A stretch of DNA of 10,576 nucleotides from DAOTXK01 sp034430555 (GTDB lineage: Bacteria > Chloroflexota > Anaerolineae > Aggregatilineales > Ch27), in the NCBI GenBank assembly GCA_034430555.1, contig DAOUEM010000230.1, forward strand, positions 1 to 10,576, written 5' to 3'. The notes beneath the pieces were generated by a model. That model saw only the letters and a program-made list of their open reading frames with translations, did not search any database and was not told the origin of the DNA. Positions 5,023-10,576 of the stretch are shown piece by piece; the stretch's first letter is position 1; each line of letters starts with the position of its first letter. The translations under genes and the position numbers were made by a program.

Positions 5023-5892
5023 TCAGCGGGCCACCTGCAACGTTTCGCGGTTAGGGGTATTGAACCGCTGCCACAGGCCGGCTAAAAACCCATCCCGCCG
5101 CGGCAGGTCCAGGCAGCAGAAGCTCTCCTGCATGGCCTGGACCGTGTTCATCTCCAGCGTGATGGTGGGCGGCACGGGCAGGGCGCGCAGGGCCGCCAGG
5201 ATGGGCGTGTAATCGAGCACGCCGTCGGTCAGGGCCTGGTGCGTGTCGATGCGGCCATCATGGTTGTTGGTGTGGACGTGCACCAGGTACGGCTCGAAGG
5301 CCGCCAGCCAGTCCTGGAACGGCGTTTCCGAAAACAGCGAGGTGTGCCCCACGTCCAGGCAGGCGCGCAGGTAGGGCGAATCGACCGCTTGCAGGATGTC
5401 GACCAGCAGCGCCGGGTCGGGTTCCCACATGTTTTCCAGCGTAATGATGAGATTGAGCGCGGCAGCGTGCGTCACCACCTGTCCCCAGAAGTCGATGTTA
5501 CGCCGGGTCCAGCCTTCCCGGTATATGGGGTGGCGGATGCTGGCGATGAAATTGGTATGAAAGACGATGTTCTGCGCGCCGAGCGCCGCCGCGACTTCCA
5601 GTCCTTCGTACGTGCGCCGCAGCGTCACGTCGCGGATCAGGGGGTCCGGGCTGCCCGGCGCCATATCCATAAACGCGCCGTGCACGGCCAGCGGCCCTGC
5701 CAGGTGGTCCAGCCCCGACCGCTGGTAGGTCATCAGCAGGTCGCGCCAGTTGCCCGCCAGCACGTCCGGGTAGGCAAAAGTCTGGATTTCCAGGCCCAGC
5801 CCGTAATCCAGCGCAAGCGGCAAACAACTGCTAAAATTATGTTGGACTGTGCCGAGCAGGATTTGATCGACCACGGCTGTACCCTCGTGCAT
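5023..5892 (-). CDS. TIM-barrel sugar-phosphate isomerase/epimerase family protein
   Basis: A 289-residue protein of the xylose-isomerase-like TIM-barrel (AP endonuclease family 2) superfamily, whose members isomerise or epimerise keto-sugars, use inositol derivatives or cut abasic DNA. The expected metal ligands line up along the barrel: Glu153 (TLENMW), Asp180 and His183 (LDVGH), His205/His207 (HVHTNN), Asp212 and Glu247 (TLEMN), plus His71 (VHG) and His112. Length and the full series of strands suggest an intact, active-site-complete enzyme; the substrate is unknown. The ATG at 5892 has only a distant AGGA. A GTG at 5874, giving VVDQILLGTVQHN, is preceded at seven bases by GAGGG and may be the true start. 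It is divergent from the SH3 gene across 131 bases and lies upstream of the tRNA on the same strand. It is not a close copy of the broken isomerase at 4097. Confidence 0.85.
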   Translation of the reverse strand: MHEGTAVVDQILLGTVQHNFSSCLPLALDYGLGLEIQTFAYPDVLAGNWRDLLMTYQRSGLDHLAGPLAVHGAFMDMAPGSPDPLIRDVTLRRTYEGLEVAAALGAQNIVFHTNFIASIRHPIYREGWTRRNIDFWGQVVTHAAALNLIITLENMWEPDPALLVDILQAVDSPYLRACLDVGHTSLFSETPFQDWLAAFEPYLVHVHTNNHDGRIDTHQALTDGVLDYTPILAALRALPVPPTITLEMNTVQAMQESFCCLDLPRRDGFLAGLWQRFNTPNRETLQVAR

Positions 5893-5961
5893 CCACTAAA
5901 AACGGTTCCTATCTCTAGCGTACAACAATGCTGGGCTAATGAAATAAAAAATTCCGGAATA

Positions 5962-5990
5962 GTGACAAATTTCTGACGGTTGTATAGGAT
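5962..5990 (+). promoter_or_regulatory. Promoter candidate for the SH3-domain protein gene
   Basis: GTGACA (5962-5967) and TAGGAT (5985-5990) have a 17-base spacer, matching five and four consensus bases. It lies in an AT-rich island between two GC-rich divergent genes and about 30 bases before the ribosome binding site at 6012. A shifted -10 reading (TATAGG, 5983-5988) would have a 15-base spacer. The minus-strand promoter for the isomerase must lie in the same island, but I see no clear match. Confidence 0.4.
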
Positions 5991-6023
5991 TGTTAAAAAG
6001 CTTTAACCTCTAGGAGGTGGTTG

Positions 6024-6737
6024 GTGGGTCGTCGGGTTATGATAGGGGTAAGTTTGCTGGCGGGGCTGAGCCTGGCCGCGAGCTTCTGGCCGTCCTGGAC
6101 GCCGGCTGTGTCTGCCGCTGGCGGCGCTTCCCTGGAAGGGATCGTGGCCGGGTGCGAGGGCTTCCGCCTGACGGCCACCTTGGCCGGCACGGTAGACGAG
6201 GAAGACGGCTTTGATTACGTGCAGCTGCGCGTTTTCGATGCCGCCGGCAGCCTGGTTTATACGGCCGCGCCCTGGGGAGTGGTTTTCGGCCAGCAGGAGA
6301 CGCTGGACTTCGTCGCCGGCTACGCGCAGATGCCCGTGGCCGGGCCGCTGCTGTTCGTGCTGGAGGACATCAACCGTCTGGTCGGCCAGCGGCTGCCCTC
6401 CATCGCCAGTGCCCTCGCCCCGGTGCAGTGCGAGTCGCTGCCGGAAGCGCCCATGACCTCCTCCACGACGCGGTGCGCCGTGCGGCTGCGCACCGGGCCG
6501 GGCCTGAACTACCGCTGGCGCCGCTTTCTGGAGCCGGGGATGACCTTCACAGCGGTGGGCCGCCTGTTCGATTCGTCGTGGCTGCAGGTGCGGCTGGACG
6601 AGTCGGGGCTGGTTGGCTGGGTCTATGACGGGCGCTGCCTGCCGGGTTCGCCGGCGGAAGGCACCTATGACCATCTGCCGGTCACGTTTTTCCGCACCGC
6701 CGACGAGGTCATGATGTACGAGTATCATCTGCCCTGA
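6024..6737 (+). CDS. Secreted SH3-domain (SH3b) protein
   Basis: About 237 residues. A signal peptide is evident: VGRRVM, a hydrophobic core (IGVSLLAGLSLAASFW) and an AVSA-type cleavage site around residue 31. A beta-rich region of about 100 residues follows (LTATLAGTVDEEDGFDYVQL, VFDAAGSLVYTAAPWG), not recognised but plausibly an Ig-like sandwich. The C-terminal part (about 150-206) is a bacterial SH3 domain: VRLRTGPGLNYRWRRFLEPG, then VGRLFDSSWLQVRLDESG and LVGWVYDGRC. SH3b domains bind peptidoglycan or other cell-surface ligands; the real ligand is unknown. AGGAGG (6012-6017) sits six bases before GTG 6024; a TTG at 6021 is only three bases away and less likely, and an ATG at 6039 is too far. 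Four Cys (45, 137, 152, 206 counted from 6021) could form extracytoplasmic disulphides. The combination is common in Chloroflexota. Confidence 0.85.
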   Translation: MGRRVMIGVSLLAGLSLAASFWPSWTPAVSAAGGASLEGIVAGCEGFRLTATLAGTVDEEDGFDYVQLRVFDAAGSLVYTAAPWGVVFGQQETLDFVAGYAQMPVAGPLLFVLEDINRLVGQRLPSIASALAPVQCESLPEAPMTSSTTRCAVRLRTGPGLNYRWRRFLEPGMTFTAVGRLFDSSWLQVRLDESGLVGWVYDGRCLPGSPAEGTYDHLPVTFFRTADEVMMYEYHLP

Positions 6738-6846
6738 TCGCCGGGCAGCCGAGCCGCACTTCACCGGAAGGCTATCATCGACGTTTCTACGCGGTGTGGT
6801 GTGAACGGCGTAACCTGTAGAGTTTTTTGGGGAAAGGCAGGCCACA

Positions 6847-7266
6847 GTGGGGGATTTACTGGTCCACATCGCCGAAAACGAGGAAGCAATCACCCGTGAG
6901 TGGAGCAAGGCGCTGCGCGACCTGCCCCGGTCGCCCTATGCCCAGTTGGACGACGAGGCGCTGACCGGCTCGAGCCGGCGCTCCTGCCAGGCGCTGCTGC
7001 GCGTCATGCAGACCGGCGACATGGGCGACATGGCCGACATGCTCCGGGCCAGCGCCCGCGTGCGCATCGCCAACGGCATGACCTACAGCGATAACATGGC
7101 CGCCTGGCTGCTCTACCGGCAGGTGATCCAGCAGGTGCTGGCTGAACACCTGCGGGAAGAGGATGGCTGGGAGCAGCTCGTCGACCGGGTGGACGCCGTG
7201 ATCGACTGGGTGATGACCGTGCTCTACGACGTCTACAAAAAGGAGCAGAAGCTCGACGCCGGCTAG
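6847..7266 (+). CDS. Stand-alone RsbRD-N-like helical sensor-type protein
   Basis: A 139-residue cytoplasmic, all-helical protein. It resembles the RsbRD N-terminal (RsbT co-antagonist) domain, a globin-like module normally fused to STAS or helix-turn-helix domains: an N-terminal helix with ENEEAITREWSKALRDLP, then DDEALTGSSRRSCQALLRVM, a helix with MLRASARVRIANGMTYSDNM, AAWLLYRQVIQQVLAEHL and a long final helix VDAVIDWVMTVLYDVYKKEQ. Here the domain is the entire protein, with no STAS partner. A short internal repeat, GDMGDMADM (residues 57-65), precedes the third helix. The start is GTG 6847; a weak purine run (GGAAAGG) ends nine bases upstream. It is 109 bases after the SH3 gene and 109 before the next gene, so its transcription unit is unclear. 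The family assignment comes from pattern similarity only. Confidence 0.7.
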   Translation: MGDLLVHIAENEEAITREWSKALRDLPRSPYAQLDDEALTGSSRRSCQALLRVMQTGDMGDMADMLRASARVRIANGMTYSDNMAAWLLYRQVIQQVLAEHLREEDGWEQLVDRVDAVIDWVMTVLYDVYKKEQKLDAG

Positions 7267-7359
7267 CGCGCCCTACCAGACGCGCCCTGGCGGCAGGGCC
7301 TCGTCCGGTGCGTCCCGGGGGCGTGCTCCGGCGATAACGCGCTGCTCGTCCTCGCCTGA

Positions 7360-7368
7360 TGGTATAAT
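7360..7368 (+). promoter_or_regulatory. Extended -10 promoter, probably leaderless start of the hydrolase gene
   Basis: TGGTATAAT is a perfect extended -10 element. No -35 hexamer is seen 16-18 bases upstream. The last T of TATAAT (7368) is only seven bases from the ATG at 7376, so transcription should begin on or right next to the start codon. The intervening bases ATCCCCC contain no ribosome binding site. Confidence 0.65.
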
Positions 7369-7375
7369 ATCCCCC

Positions 7376-8215
7376 ATGAAAACCCTTCACGTGTCCCTGC
7401 CGGACACCCAACTCCGCACCTACGTCCACGGCCAGGGGCCGGACGTACTCCTGCTGCACGGCTGGCTGAGTTCGGGCCGGATGTGGCACGGCTTGATGCG
7501 CGCCCTGGGCGGGCAGTATCGCCTGTGGGCGCCGGACCTGGCCGGCTTTGGCGATTCGCCGCCGGTGGAAGCGGGGACTCCGCCGGCGCTGGTCGATTAC
7601 GTGCGGCAGGTGGTCGACTTCTGCGCGGCGGTCTCGATCCGGCCTTACGCCGTTGCCGGTCACTCGATGGGCGGGCTGCTGGCGCTTACCCTGGCCCTGG
7701 AACACCCCGATCTGGCCGAGCGGCTGGTGCTGCTCTCGCCCACGGTTTCCGGCAAGCTGTGGGGCAAGCTGGACACCGTGCTGACCAGCGGGCCGGGCCG
7801 GTGGGTGCTGCACACCGCGCGGCGGCTGTGGCGGCAGCCCTTGATGGTGCTGATGCCCTCGTTCTTCGCCTTCGCGCCCCGCCACTTCATCTCGGAGGCG
7901 GCCCGGCGCAAGGCGGAAGACGCCCGCAAGGCCACCTGGGAATCGGCGTATGGCAGTTTGCGGGCCGTGCTGGACAGCGACTGCTCCGCGCGCCTGCCGG
8001 AGGTCCGCCAGCCCACCCTGGTGATCGTCGGGGCGCGTGATATGACGATCCCACCATCGGAGGGCCAACTCGCCGCCGAGCGTATCCCGGGGGCCCGGCT
8101 GGTAGTGCTGCCGCGCGTCGCCCACCAGGTGACCGACGAAGCGCCGGACGACGTGCGCCGCCATATGCTGGCTTTTCTCCAGGCCGATGGCGACACCTTC
8201 GCCGGGGAGGACTGA
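7376..8215 (+). CDS. Alpha/beta-hydrolase fold enzyme
   Basis: A complete 279-residue alpha/beta hydrolase. The catalytic triad is visible: Ser97 in the nucleophile elbow GHSMGG (95-100), Asp222 in VGARDMTIPP and His250 in RVAHQVTDEAP. The oxyanion-hole segment is LLLHGW (25-30) followed by MW, and the strand APDLAGFGDS (52-61) is typical. Residues about 122-205 form a lid with several helices (LWGKLDTVLTSGPGRW, LMVLMPSFFAFAPRHF). There is no signal peptide, so it should be cytoplasmic. Substrate cannot be told from sequence; esterases, C-C hydrolases and lipases all share this layout. There is no Shine-Dalgarno sequence and the promoter -10 lies directly upstream, so translation is probably leaderless. 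The stop is three bases before the thpR start, so the two genes form an operon. Confidence 0.9.
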   Translation: MKTLHVSLPDTQLRTYVHGQGPDVLLLHGWLSSGRMWHGLMRALGGQYRLWAPDLAGFGDSPPVEAGTPPALVDYVRQVVDFCAAVSIRPYAVAGHSMGGLLALTLALEHPDLAERLVLLSPTVSGKLWGKLDTVLTSGPGRWVLHTARRLWRQPLMVLMPSFFAFAPRHFISEAARRKAEDARKATWESAYGSLRAVLDSDCSARLPEVRQPTLVIVGARDMTIPPSEGQLAAERIPGARLVVLPRVAHQVTDEAPDDVRRHMLAFLQADGDTFAGED

Positions 8216-8218
8216 CCC

Positions 8219-8803
8219 ATGGCCGACACGTTACGCCTGTTCATCGCGCTGGAACTGCCCGCCGCCGTACTGGAGGCGCTGACCGCCGTCCAGGATCAGC
8301 TCCGCGCCGATGGCCCGCGCCGCGCCGTCCGCTGGACGCGGCCCGAAGGCATCCACCTGACGCTCCAATTCCTGGGGGAGACGCCCGCCGCCCGGCAGGA
8401 TACCATCCGTGGGGCGCTGCAGCAGGCCAGCCAGGGGCACGGGCCGCTGGCGCTGCGGGCGGAAGGTTTGGGCTGTTTCCCCAACCCGTCCAAGCCGCGC
8501 GTGGTGTGGGTCGGCCTGACCGGCGACCGCCCCGCCCTGGAGGCGCTGCAGCAGGCCGTCGAGGGCGCGCTGGCGCCGCTGGGCTTCCCGCCGGAGAAGC
8601 GCCGCTTCAGCCCGCATTTGACGCTGGGCCGCGTTCGCCGCGAGGCGCAGCCGGCGGAGGTCAAAGCCCTGGGCCGGCTGGTGCAAACCAATGACCTGGG
8701 CCTGGTGGCCGCCTGGACCGCCGGCACGGTTTCCCTGATGCGCAGCGAACTGCGCCCGGCTGGCGCGCACTATACGTGCCTGGCCGCCGTGCCGCTGGGC
8801 TGA
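8219..8803 (+). CDS. thpR: RNA 2',3'-cyclic phosphodiesterase (2H phosphoesterase, ThpR/LigT family)
   Basis: A 194-residue protein of normal length for the family. It carries the two defining HxTx motifs of 2H phosphoesterases, H46-LTL (HLTLQFLGE) and H133-LTL (HLTLGRV), which together hydrolyse 2',3'-cyclic phosphates on RNA ends and can reversibly form 2'-5' links. Other family marks are the N-terminal RLFIALELP, the VRWTRPEGIHLTL context, CFPNPSKPRVVWVGL and the final strand VSLMRSELRPAGAHYTCLA. It acts in the cytoplasm; its physiological RNA is not established. GGGGAGG (8204-8210), inside the end of the hydrolase gene, is eight bases from ATG 8219. With a three-base gap to the hydrolase it is co-transcribed and probably translationally coupled. 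rsfS follows after 73 bases with its own promoter. Confidence 0.95.
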   Translation: MADTLRLFIALELPAAVLEALTAVQDQLRADGPRRAVRWTRPEGIHLTLQFLGETPAARQDTIRGALQQASQGHGPLALRAEGLGCFPNPSKPRVVWVGLTGDRPALEALQQAVEGALAPLGFPPEKRRFSPHLTLGRVRREAQPAEVKALGRLVQTNDLGLVAAWTAGTVSLMRSELRPAGAHYTCLAAVPLG

Positions 8804-8808
8804 CGCCG

Positions 8809-8837
8809 TTGGACGCTCACCCCGCCTGTGCTACAAT
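8809..8837 (+). promoter_or_regulatory. Promoter of rsfS
   Basis: TTGGAC (8809-8814) and TACAAT (8832-8837) are separated by 17 bases, and a TG at 8829-8830 gives an extended -10 (TGCTACAAT). Transcription would start near 8844, about 20 bases before the strong ribosome binding site of rsfS. The -35 match is only partial; the -10 carries the call. Confidence 0.55.
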
Positions 8838-8863
8838 TCCGACCAACGATGAAGGATTTTTCC

Positions 8864-8870
8864 AAGGAGG
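8864..8870 (+). promoter_or_regulatory. Ribosome binding site of rsfS that argues for a CTG start
   Basis: AAGGAGG is a perfect Shine-Dalgarno sequence. It directly abuts the TTG at 8871 (zero spacing) but is exactly six bases from a CTG at 8877. Confidence 0.8.
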
Positions 8871-8876
8871 TTGGTT

Positions 8877-9224
8877 CTGGACTCATTAGACCTGGCCCGC
8901 ACGATCATCGACGTGATTGAGGACGTGAAGGGCGAAAACATCGTCCTGATTGACCTGCAAGACGTGACCCTGATCGCGGATTATTTTATCATCTGTACCG
9001 GCAACAGCGACCGCCAGTTGAAGGCCATCGTCGAGCACATCCGCATCGACATCAAAGACGTGCTCGGCGTGCTGCCCCATCACATCGAAGGGAAGGCCGC
9101 CTCCGGCTGGACCCTGCTCGATTACAGCTCGGTGGTCGTGCACGTTTTTTCGGAAGAACTGCGGGACTACTACGACCTGGAAGGCATGTGGCAGGAGGCT
9201 AAAATCCTGCTGCGGATGCAGTAA
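8877..9224 (+). CDS. rsfS: Ribosomal silencing factor RsfS
   Basis: A complete RsfS (Iojap/DUF143) protein of about 115 residues. It binds ribosomal protein uL14 on the large subunit and blocks subunit joining when nutrients are short. Family signatures are plain: DSLDLARTIIDVIEDVKGEN, DVTLIADYFIICTGNSDRQL, HHIEGKAASGWTLLDYSS, VVVHVF and YYDLEGMWQEAK. I choose CTG 8877 because AAGGAGG lies six bases before it and because (M)DSLDLAR lines up with the usual family start MDSLELA. The TTG at 8871 touches the ribosome binding site, and no in-frame ATG or GTG is nearby. If TTG were used, the protein would be two residues longer. It has its own promoter and a terminator hairpin after the stop. Family members are often next to nadD, which is not seen here. 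Confidence 0.93.
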   Translation: MDSLDLARTIIDVIEDVKGENIVLIDLQDVTLIADYFIICTGNSDRQLKAIVEHIRIDIKDVLGVLPHHIEGKAASGWTLLDYSSVVVHVFSEELRDYYDLEGMWQEAKILLRMQ

Positions 9225-9249
9225 CGCACTACCGCACGGACACGCACAA

Positions 9250-9276
9250 GCCCCGGTTGACCAGCCGGGGCCTTTT
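9250..9276 (+). terminator. Rho-independent terminator after rsfS
   Basis: GCCCCGG (9250-9256) and CCGGGGC (9265-9271) form a seven-base GC stem around an eight-base loop, followed by CTTTT. The T-run is short. It lies 25 bases after the rsfS stop and before the end of the convergent gene. The minus-strand side lacks a T-run, so it serves rsfS only. Confidence 0.8.
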
Positions 9277-9288
9277 GGGGTATTGGGA

Positions 9289-10576
9289 TCACGGCTGATA
9301 AAGTCTATGTGCGCAAACCAGATCGTTGATGCTGTCCAGCAGTTCGTGGGTGATTGGATCATAAGTGAATGTCACACGGGTTGTTGTGCTGAGCTGCAAA
9401 TTCATGTTTCCTGCATGCCCTAACCCGCAGGGAGCATAATTTTCATCCCAGGTGCCATTTATCGTAGCTTTGTACAAATATGAACCCGCTGCAATCTCAA
9501 TCGTGTTTTCCCACAGGCCGCTGTTAGCGTTGTAGATCAGCGCGCCCTGGGGGCAATCAGGCGCCCAGTTATTTGGACAGCCAATATTCTGTAAGAAATC
9601 TCCTGCAATATTCACCGAAGTTGGCATGGCTGCAGGGGTATCATCATACAGCGCCAGGTTGGTTGATATCTCGACAAAATCTAACTCAAGCTCACCCTGC
9701 TCAGTCTTGACGTCTAGAACCCAGTAAGGGTTTGGTTCCCAGCCTGAGCCCATGTTGATGAGATCATCGTAAACCACTGCAAGGGTACCACGCGTACGGA
9801 CTTGAATGGAGAAATGATTGGCTGGTTGAGCGCCGATGGTCAGGATGTACCATTGGTCAGGCTCAAGTTGAAGGTAGGCCAGTGTCCCGTCAACAGGTGT
9901 GTCATACCACCAGAGGCGACTCTCATTCTGTTGGTGCCAGAGGCCAATAGTTCTCCAGTGCGAATCGCAACAACCGGTTGCGGCAAGATTGATCTGATAA
10001 TTGGCTAAGTGTGCATCTGTATTTCTATACTGGAATGCAACACTGACACTTTGTCCGACGCGGATATCACCTAATTCAATGCCAGATGTCCATCCATCTT
10101 CTTTCCCCCGCCACACTATCTTTTCGCCGGTATATTCCAGATCAGGGTATCCAAATTGAGCCCATAGCGGCGATAATCTGCGACCGGCAAATCCATCACA
10201 TAAGGTGACAACAGATTGCCCGACAAACGCCGACGTAGGTAGTAGGGTTGGCGTTGGCGGCCAGGTCGGTGATGGGGTAAAGGTTAGCGTACTTGTGGAT
10301 GTGCTGGTTGGGGTTTGTGTTGGGGATGGCGTACCGGTTGGTGCGTCTTTTGGTGTATCGGTCGATGACGGTGTTTCAGTCGGTCTATCGGTTTCTAACT
10401 GAGCGAGATTGGTTGGGGGTGTTGACTCAGGAGTATTAGCTGACGCCAATAGCGATAGCCCAATAACAACAACAATGACCGCACTAATCAGGAGAATCGC
10501 GCCAATAATGCAAGCGCCCCGGATGTTTGTATCGTCTTTTTTCTTGTCGATTACAGACGGTTCCGGTGTTGGCACG
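9289..10576 (-). CDS. Membrane-anchored surface protein: Thr/Pro linker, LamG-like domain, X25 module (5' end outside window)
   Basis: At least 428 residues, open at the window edge, so the true start is probably upstream. Counted from a GTG at 10575: a short charged segment (KKKDD) is followed by one membrane helix (about 21-45, GAILLISAVIVVVIGLSLLA), then a linker very rich in Thr, Pro and Ser (48-115, repeats such as PTQTPTSTSTST), then a beta-sandwich (about 122-305; LCDGFAGRRLSPLWAQF, VSVAFQYRNTD, WYILTIGAQ, ELDFVEIS) of LamG-like or carbohydrate-binding type. Residues about 320-416 match the X25 module of bacterial pullulanases: VNIAGDFLQNIGCPNNWAPD, YLYKATINGTWDENY, GNMNLQL and VTFTYDPITH. 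The layout predicts an N-in anchor with the domains outside. There is no catalytic domain. A role in binding polysaccharide or proteins is inferred. GC content is visibly below the genes to its left. Confidence 0.8.
   Translation of the reverse strand, partial: VPTPEPSVIDKKKDDTNIRGACIIGAILLISAVIVVVIGLSLLASANTPESTPPTNLAQLETDRPTETPSSTDTPKDAPTGTPSPTQTPTSTSTSTLTFTPSPTWPPTPTLLPTSAFVGQSVVTLCDGFAGRRLSPLWAQFGYPDLEYTGEKIVWRGKEDGWTSGIELGDIRVGQSVSVAFQYRNTDAHLANYQINLAATGCCDSHWRTIGLWHQQNESRLWWYDTPVDGTLAYLQLEPDQWYILTIGAQPANHFSIQVRTRGTLAVVYDDLINMGSGWEPNPYWVLDVKTEQGELELDFVEISTNLALYDDTPAAMPTSVNIAGDFLQNIGCPNNWAPDCPQGALIYNANSGLWENTIEIAAGSYLYKATINGTWDENYAPCGLGHAGNMNLQLSTTTRVTFTYDPITHELLDSINDLVCAHRLYQP
10237..10392 (-). 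repeat. Low-complexity Thr/Pro/Ser-coding tract
   Basis: This stretch encodes the linker of the surface protein with imperfect TPT/TPS units. On the plus strand it appears as G/T-rich runs of GGTGTTGG- and GTCGGTG-type words. Unequal repeat number between strains is likely. Confidence 0.7.

Noticed and set aside
5239..5976. Plus-strand open frame of 245 codons opposite the isomerase
   Set aside because: No family motif; the minus-strand frame shows complete barrel metal ligands.
6003..6908. Minus-strand open frame of 301 codons opposite the SH3 gene
   Set aside because: Low-complexity Arg/Gln/Ala composition. The plus strand has a signal peptide and SH3 motifs.
7004..8164. Long minus-strand open frame (386 codons) opposite the RsbRD-N and hydrolase genes
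   Set aside because: Composition rich in Arg, Gly, Pro and His, no motif and no ribosome binding site. It mirrors the codon bias of the real plus-strand genes.
10237..10434. G/T-rich repetitive tract considered as a CRISPR or tandem-repeat array
   Set aside because: The units are irregular and encode the Thr/Pro linker in frame; there are no constant-length repeats or spacers.

Overview
The window looks like a moderately to highly GC-rich bacterial chromosome, most likely a member of the Chloroflexota (Anaerolineae-like). This is inferred from a membrane-anchored protein with a Thr/Pro-rich 'TPTxTP' linker, a secreted SH3-domain protein, a stand-alone RsbRD-N-type protein and sigma-70-type promoters. 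No rRNA or unambiguous marker is present, so the taxon is an inference from gene style.

Left part (1-4771): a decayed sugar or polyol catabolism locus. Two genes are clearly intact: an IclR-family regulator (873-1616), behind a near-consensus promoter with nested inverted repeats, and a methylmalonate-semialdehyde dehydrogenase-like ALDH (2044-3498). A small helical, ferritin-like protein follows (3597-4013). Between and after them lie fragments of other catabolic enzymes joined end to end: the first ~25 codons of a Gfo/Idh/MocA dehydrogenase fused out of frame to an internally deleted transketolase C-terminal subunit (1675-1969); the first ~25 codons of a second Gfo/Idh-like gene fused to the C-terminal half of a TIM-barrel sugar-phosphate isomerase that carries a frameshift and a stop (4039-4511); and a tail that may be a Gfo/Idh C-terminus (4512-4771). 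At two or more of these joins both parental reading frames make sense through the same bases, as expected for deletion through short homologies. The surviving gene types resemble an inositol or related polyol pathway, but the substrate cannot be fixed.

Middle (4788-4968): a tRNA-Arg(ACG) gene on the minus strand, with a consensus promoter and a rho-independent terminator. Its 3' end faces the decayed region.

Right part (5023-9224): ordinary intact genes. On the minus strand is a TIM-barrel isomerase/epimerase. Divergent from it is a secreted SH3 protein, followed by an RsbRD-N-like protein, an alpha/beta hydrolase that appears to be transcribed leaderless and sits 3 bases upstream of thpR (RNA 2',3'-cyclic phosphodiesterase), and rsfS (ribosomal silencing factor), which probably starts at a CTG codon. 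A terminator hairpin follows rsfS.

Right edge (9289-10576): a convergent, visibly less GC-rich gene, cut by the window end. It encodes a membrane-anchored extracellular protein with a Thr/Pro linker, a LamG-like beta-sandwich and a C-terminal X25 (pullulanase-type) module.

I see no CRISPR array, transposase, phage gene, defence system or other clearly new multi-gene system. The most unusual parts are the gene remnants in the left half, the leaderless and CTG-start signals, and the X25-bearing surface protein.
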